DNA of 64,000 nt from Isoetes taiwanensis (Eukaryota > Streptophyta > Lycopodiopsida > Isoetales > Isoetaceae). Under the pieces are notes generated by a model. It searched no databases. It was not told where the DNA came from and saw only the letters and a program-made list of their open reading frames with translations. Both the position numbers and the translations under genes were made by a program. Below are positions 59,947 to 64,000 of this stretch, one piece after another. The DNA is taken from the NCBI GenBank assembly GCA_021234155.1, contig JAJEKV010000216.1, positions 308,001-372,000 of the forward strand. The letters are read 5' to 3'. Within the stretch, counting starts at the first letter, position 1. Every line of letters starts with the position of its first letter.

Positions 59947-61313
59947 TTGACGTGGATCAAGGAAGGTGATAAATGTATAGGCTTCTTTTTTGAGTTGCAA
60001 AGCGGAGGAAACAAAGCAGACCACATTGTCCTCAATCTGGGTAGAGGATGGATCCATTATCCGGAACCCACAACAGTGAAGGAGTTTGTTTCTAAACATT
60101 TTGAAGATTTCTTTAAGAAAAAGAATATTAATATTCAAGACCGCTTTGAGGAGTTAATTCTTTCCAAAGTTGTATCTAAAGTATCCGCTACGCAAAGGGA
60201 ACAGCTTGGACAACTACTATCTGTTGAAGAGATGCGTGAGGCCACCTACTCATTGGCCAAAAACAAATGCCCAGGTCTAGATGGCATTCCAGCAGAATTC
60301 TTTCAGGAGTATTGGGAATGGGTACAGCCTATCGTGTACAGTGCTTATCAGGATTTTCTCCAAGCAGATAAGCTTGATAGCAAACTAAACACTGGATGTA
60401 TCACCTTAATCTCAAAGGTGAAGGAACTGAAGTCCATAGGGGACTGGAGACCTATTACATTGTTGTCAACCTTTTACAAAATTATAGCAAAAGGTTATGC
60501 GGAAAAAATAAAACCTATTCTGGTGGATCATATATCTGATGTTCAGTCAGGATTTATTCGGGCAGAAGTATTCTCAGTAATATTGCGGCTGCTTTTGAAG
60601 GCATACATTGGGCAAGAAAGACACGTGAAAAGGTGCTTTATTTAAAGCTGGACTTTAAGAAGGCATATGACAGTGTGAGCTGGTCCTTTTTGGATAAGAT
60701 GTTGCTTGCTTTTGGTTGTGGACAAGAGTTTACCAATATTGTTGCGAAGCTATTGAAATCATCGCGTGCAACGGTGTTAGTTCTGGGAGAGACCTCCCCT
60801 ATTTTCGACGTACGCAGGGGCATTAGACAAGGCTGTCCTCTGGCGCCTTTTCTTTTTAACATTGTCGCAGAAGGACTATCTCAAGTGTTACTGGCAGCAG
60901 TGGAAGACAGGGTTATAATAGGGCTGCAGATGACAGATGGATCGCAACAAATTTGTAATCAATACGCCGACGATACTTTCCTGTTCTTAGAAGCCTCGGA
61001 AGATAATCTCTTAAATGCAAAGCAGCTATTGGATTCTTTCTCTATAGCATCTGGTTGTTTTCTCAACTGGAACAAATGTGCAGCTGTTTGGCCATTGGAT
61101 GAGCCTCTTCCGACTCATGTTACCGCTTTCCCTTGGACCATAGTACCTGTTGGGTCTTCATCAAAGTTGCTTGGCGTTCCAATCGGGGTATGCACCTCAT
61201 CTTCAAACATATGGGATGAGATCTTGCTCAGTTTAGACAAACACTTGAGATGGTGGAGGGTTAGTAAGATCACTATGGCGGGGAAGGATTGTTGTAGCCA
61301 AGTTAGTGCTTAG
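59947..61313 (+). pseudogene. LINE ORF2, reverse transcriptase domain
   Basis: Two overlapping frames (59947-60645 and 60633-61313) together give the domain: NKCPGLDGIPAEFFQEYW, GDWRPITLLSTFYKI, then, after a frame change near 60590, YLKLDFKKAYDSVSW (motif A), GIRQGCPLAPFLFNIVAE (motif B), NQYADDTFLFLEA (motif C, catalytic YADD), LNWNKC and LLGVPIG. All catalytic residues seem present, but the shift disables translation. Confidence 0.9.
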
Positions 61314-62572
61314 CAGTACTCACATTTATGCTGCATTGGTACTGTTGGCTCCTGAACCAAAACTAACAGAGTTATCAAAAATGGTGCGAAATTTTATCTG
61401 GGGTGGAAATGAGGAGGGGGCAAATGTTAAAGTAGCATGGAGAAAATGTTTGAGTTCCAAATCTCACGGGGGACTAGGAATGCTCGACTTCAAGTTACAC
61501 AGTAAGATCCTAGTTTGCAAATTCATGTGGGAAATCCTCCAGCAGGATTCGAAATCTCCGGGCCTTGAGCTTCTCAAACAATCTCTAATTCACTGTACAC
61601 CTTGTGGAAAACCATTTCATAAAGCACATCTGCCCTAGGCCCTCTTTTATAAATTGAGACCGTATGCAGGAGCCTCACCATTTCTTAAAGGATTATTAAG
61701 AGCTTGGGAGATAGTAAAAGTTTTGTGGCGCCTAGATATCAAGAATTGTATACGTGTCCATGCCTTTGTGGTGGTTGCAAGTGGAAACCAACAGGTCGTG
61801 TGCCACTTTTTCGGTGGTGAACAAAAGAACTCAAAATAGATGGATCGGGGCAGGTTTCCTGCATTGGAGATTTGTATCGATGGGGTGTACAACGTTCCTG
61901 GGAGTCACTCCAGAGGGAATTTAACTTGAAAGCGAGATAAGCTTAATTTGGAACATGGTACATGACAATATTCCACCCTATGCGGTTCCACAAGTAGGTG
62001 CTTTTCGCTTTACCTCGTGAAAATCTTGATAAAAACATTTTGTTTCAAAGGCATACAAGCTCCCGCATGTGAATGAACTGATAAGTCTCCCTTCTCAATG
62101 GGAGTTAACATTAGAAGATCACCAGGTCATTCAAATATGGAAATGGGTTTGGAAGAGCCACTTACCATCAAAGGTATCCACACTAATATGGCAACTTTTC
62201 CATAGAGCGGTCGGGGTCAACGCATTAGTGAGCGGTTCAAACTTGATGTATCAAAGAATTGCCCAATGTGCGGACGAGAAGTAGAAACAATTGAACATTA
62301 TTTCATAAATTGTAGAGAACTTCGTTCAATTATGGGAAGAATTGAAGGACGCGTTTGAGACTTCTATTTCAGAAATGGAGATTTTGTTTGGTTTATATCC
62401 ATTATCTTGGCAAACCGGAAAAAGAATTGCTTTGAATTTATGCAAGGGATGGCTTCTATGGTTAATATGGAAAAAGCGGAGAAAATTTGTGTTCTCTCAA
62501 GAATATCTCCATCCTAACAGCTTATGGCCATCTTTGAAGCAAAAGGCCTGCCAATATCTTGCAAACATTTGA
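61306..62572 (+). pseudogene. LINE ORF2, C-terminal zinc-finger region
   Basis: Frame 61306-61638 reads LSKMVRNFIWGG and WRKCLSSKSHGGLGMLDFKL. A decayed stretch follows (to about 62068), then VIQIWKWVWKSHLPSKVSTL (zf-RVT region) and, in another frame, NCPMCGREVETIEHYFINC (C-x2-C...H...C). The end is GWLLWLIWKKRRKFVFSQ to the stop at 62570. The untranslated 3' tail runs 62573-62744. Confidence 0.82.
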
Positions 62573-62830
62573 GGAGGAGGGTGGGCTTCCGAAGCCCACG
62601 ATGCTCTTTCATCTCTTTTATAAAAGTTTAGCTTCATAGCTGAGTGGTTATCCCTACATAACCAAACATGGTGTGTAGGTGTATGATATCACTTGGCGTA
62701 TGTATGTCATTGATGAGTTCCAATTAATATATATCTGATCCTTCAAAAAAAAAAAAAAAATCTTCCAATCTATGCATACACCATATATGACATGGTTTAA
62801 AATTATGACTCTGGTTTATTTGCCACCTAA

Positions 62831-62859
62831 TGCCCAGCAACGCTGGGCACCATTACTAG
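62831..62859 (+). mobile_element. Helitron 3' end, plus strand (third copy)
   Basis: TGCCCAGC-AAC-GCTGGGCA, then ACCATTACTAG-type spacer and CTAG (62856-62859), followed by host T. It is identical in hairpin to Helitron 2. The element would extend leftwards, but no matching 5' start (TCTTATATTATAATG) was found on the plus strand. Only the end, or a truncated element, remains. Confidence 0.8.
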
Positions 62860-63580
62860 TCATTATATATGGTTTGATAAGGCGTATCGGATATGAAGTA
62901 AAGTTCTTGACAAAAGCTGGAGTTACAAATTTAAAGAAATGAAAAATAGAACATTGCTCCAGTTTTTTATTTGATCCAATAAATACAAGAAACTATTTTT
63001 TCTTTAACCTATCTTCTTCTTCTTAGCAAACAATAGACAGTTACTTTATTTCTTATTTGATCCGAATCGGTGTTAGGCAAACCTTTTACGTCCCATTGAA
63101 AAATTTCCTATGACTATTTTGGCCGATCGGATATATTGTGTTTAGAGCTGGAATCTTCCATTGTCTTAATAGAAAACCATAAGAAAACTTGTGGAAAAAT
63201 TCCTACAATACACTAACTTAACCGAAAAATTCTCAATTTCAACGGGTTGGTTGATAGTGTTGCCCCGACTTTGCCCAACACTGACCGGAATAAAGGGGCA
63301 AAATTTTAGTTGATCGTCGAAAAAAGGGGCTTAAATTTTCGCCCCCGTCATGGGGCGCCGCTAACAAAGAGGTGTCAGTCAAAAACAAACGGGGGAAGAC
63401 AAAATTGGGGCTAAATTTCAAGCCCACGTTTTTAATCTGGGAGAATTTTGGGCAGCAGAAAATTTCTCTGGCGGAGCCGCTCGTGGGGAAAATGTAGGTT
63501 GAAATTTTCTGGCGGCCGCGGAGCAAAAGCAAAACTCCTCCTTTAGGAGAGAATGGGAGACCAATTCAATTAGATTGTAG
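62860..63580. other. Intergenic, gene-free
   Basis: AT-rich to about 63240, then GC-richer up to the gene at 63629. Minus-strand open frames (63239-63532, 63418-63741) run antisense to the promoter and gene and are not credited. Confidence 0.5.
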
Positions 63581-63581
63581 C

Positions 63582-63589
63582 TATAAAAA
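63582..63589 (+). promoter_or_regulatory. TATA-like box of the isocyanide hydratase gene
   Basis: TATAAAAA lies 47 bases upstream of the ATG, with CCAAT at 63561-63565 just before it. If used, the 5' untranslated region would be short, about 15-20 bases. Confidence 0.4.
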
Positions 63590-63628
63590 TCAAATCGGTT
63601 CAGTTCTAGTGCAGTAGGAAAAGCAGCG

Positions 63629-64000
63629 ATGGTGCTACAAATCGCAATACCGATATGGGAAGGCTTCACAGCGTTGGACGCCATAGGTCCATACGAGCCA
63701 CTGCACTGGCTACCGGATACCACAGTCACTTTTGTAAGCAAAACAACAGGCCCCTACACAGCAGATCTTGGCATGATCCAGATCTGTGCCACTGCAACCC
63801 TCCAGGATATCCCCTCTCCCGATATCCTCATTGTTCCAGGATGCCCAACCAAGTTCTTGCCGCTGCAGGACGATGACTTTCTAACTTGGATCAAAAAGGT
63901 GATCCTGCTGTTGTTGGTTTCTTTTTTTCAGCAATTAACTTAAGTCATCCTTTTTTTTTTTTGGGCTTTCTCAGGCGCACGAAACTTCCAAATATACTAC
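63629..64000 (+). CDS. Isocyanide hydratase-like DJ-1/PfpI protein (partial, exons 1-2)
   Basis: Exon 1 (63629-63898, 90 codons) begins MVLQIAIPIWEGFTALDAIG and contains TVTFVSKTTGPY, LGMIQICATATLQD and DILIVPGCPTKFLPL. The order and spacing match bacterial cyclohexyl-isocyanide hydratases (DJ-1/PfpI superfamily), which hydrate isocyanides to N-formamides. Asp17 corresponds to the catalytic Asp of that family. A 76-bp phase-0 intron (GTGATC...TTTCTCAG, 63899-63974) is followed by exon 2 reading AHETSKYTT, after which the family has the nucleophile-bearing SVCTG; the window ends a few codons short of it. No transit peptide is visible, so cytosol is likely. The intron shows it is a nuclear gene and not contamination. 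Substrate in the plant is unknown; other DJ-1-like activities cannot be excluded. Confidence 0.85.

Larger units (their letters stand above)
58924..62760 (+). mobile_element. L1-type LINE, 5'-truncated, with poly(A)
   Basis: The insertion starts inside the conserved WNIRG motif at the beginning of ORF2 (NIRGV readable at 58924), so ORF1 and the 5' untranslated region are missing. It ends with a 16-A run (62745-62760). TCTTCCAA lies on both sides (58918-58925 and 62761-62768), a probable short target-site duplication. ORF2 content in order is endonuclease, reverse transcriptase and zinc-finger C-terminus, with about five frameshifts or stops. Length 3.8 kb, about two-thirds of a full plant L1. 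Confidence 0.88.

Noticed and set aside
54856-62859. Single 8-kb transposon with terminal inverted repeats
   Set aside because: The inverted ends are both Helitron 3' ends. Helitron 2 has its own 5' end at 58709 matching Helitron 1, and no target-site duplication flanks the larger block.
63239-63741. Minus-strand ORFs overlapping the start of the isocyanide hydratase gene
   Set aside because: They overlap the well-supported gene and its promoter in antisense and match nothing.

Overview
The window is eukaryotic nuclear DNA from a land plant. It is AT-rich, has long gene-free stretches, GT-AG introns, plant-type L1 and other LINEs, tRNA-derived SINEs, Helitrons with canonical ends, and a very long Ty3/gypsy-type LTR. 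The only gene that looks intact is a bacterial-like isocyanide hydratase gene with one intron at the right edge. Gene style and LINE types suit a seed-free vascular plant (fern or lycophyte) better than a flowering plant. That placement is inference; the sequence alone does not name the species.

Layout. 0-14 kb: mostly gene-free, with a GC-rich decayed relic (about 2.0-4.6 kb), a regular array of four about 75-nt hairpins every about 215 bp (5.36-6.09 kb), a small foldback (9.4 kb) and tandem duplications (10.5 and 13.1 kb). 14.0-18.4 kb: a frame-broken LINE, then a dispersed repeat interrupted by a 2,018-bp Helitron. 19.6-21.5 kb: one copy of a 1.9-kb block found inverted at 43.9-45.8 kb. 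25.6-37.8 kb: a large LTR element whose LTR carries a palindrome array. It has a primer-binding site and polypurine tract but no recognisable gag or pol, and it contains SINEs, a minisatellite and a 5'-truncated LINE. 37.8-41.1 kb: an orphan reading frame and an unrecognised minus-strand multi-exon gene with a RING-like finger. 42.6-43.2 kb: a foldback of about 560 bp. 43.3-45.8 kb (minus) and 52.2-53.3 kb (plus): broken halves of the signal recognition particle receptor alpha-subunit gene (SR-alpha, SRPR/FtsY family). 47.4-51.1 kb: a minus-strand DDE-like transposase relic invaded by another LTR. 54.9-58.7 kb: a 3,854-bp Helitron. 58.9-62.8 kb: an L1-type LINE. 62.83 kb: a third Helitron 3' end.

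The genes do not form a working pathway. The window is mainly a record of nested insertion. The best supported results are the Helitron family with both ends and a homologous empty site, the SR-alpha gene split between strands next to an inverted duplication, the evenly spaced hairpin array, the palindrome-bearing LTR element, and the DDE-like transposase relic. Many differences between repeat copies are short indels in CG-rich motifs, so some frameshifts may be consensus errors of the assembly.
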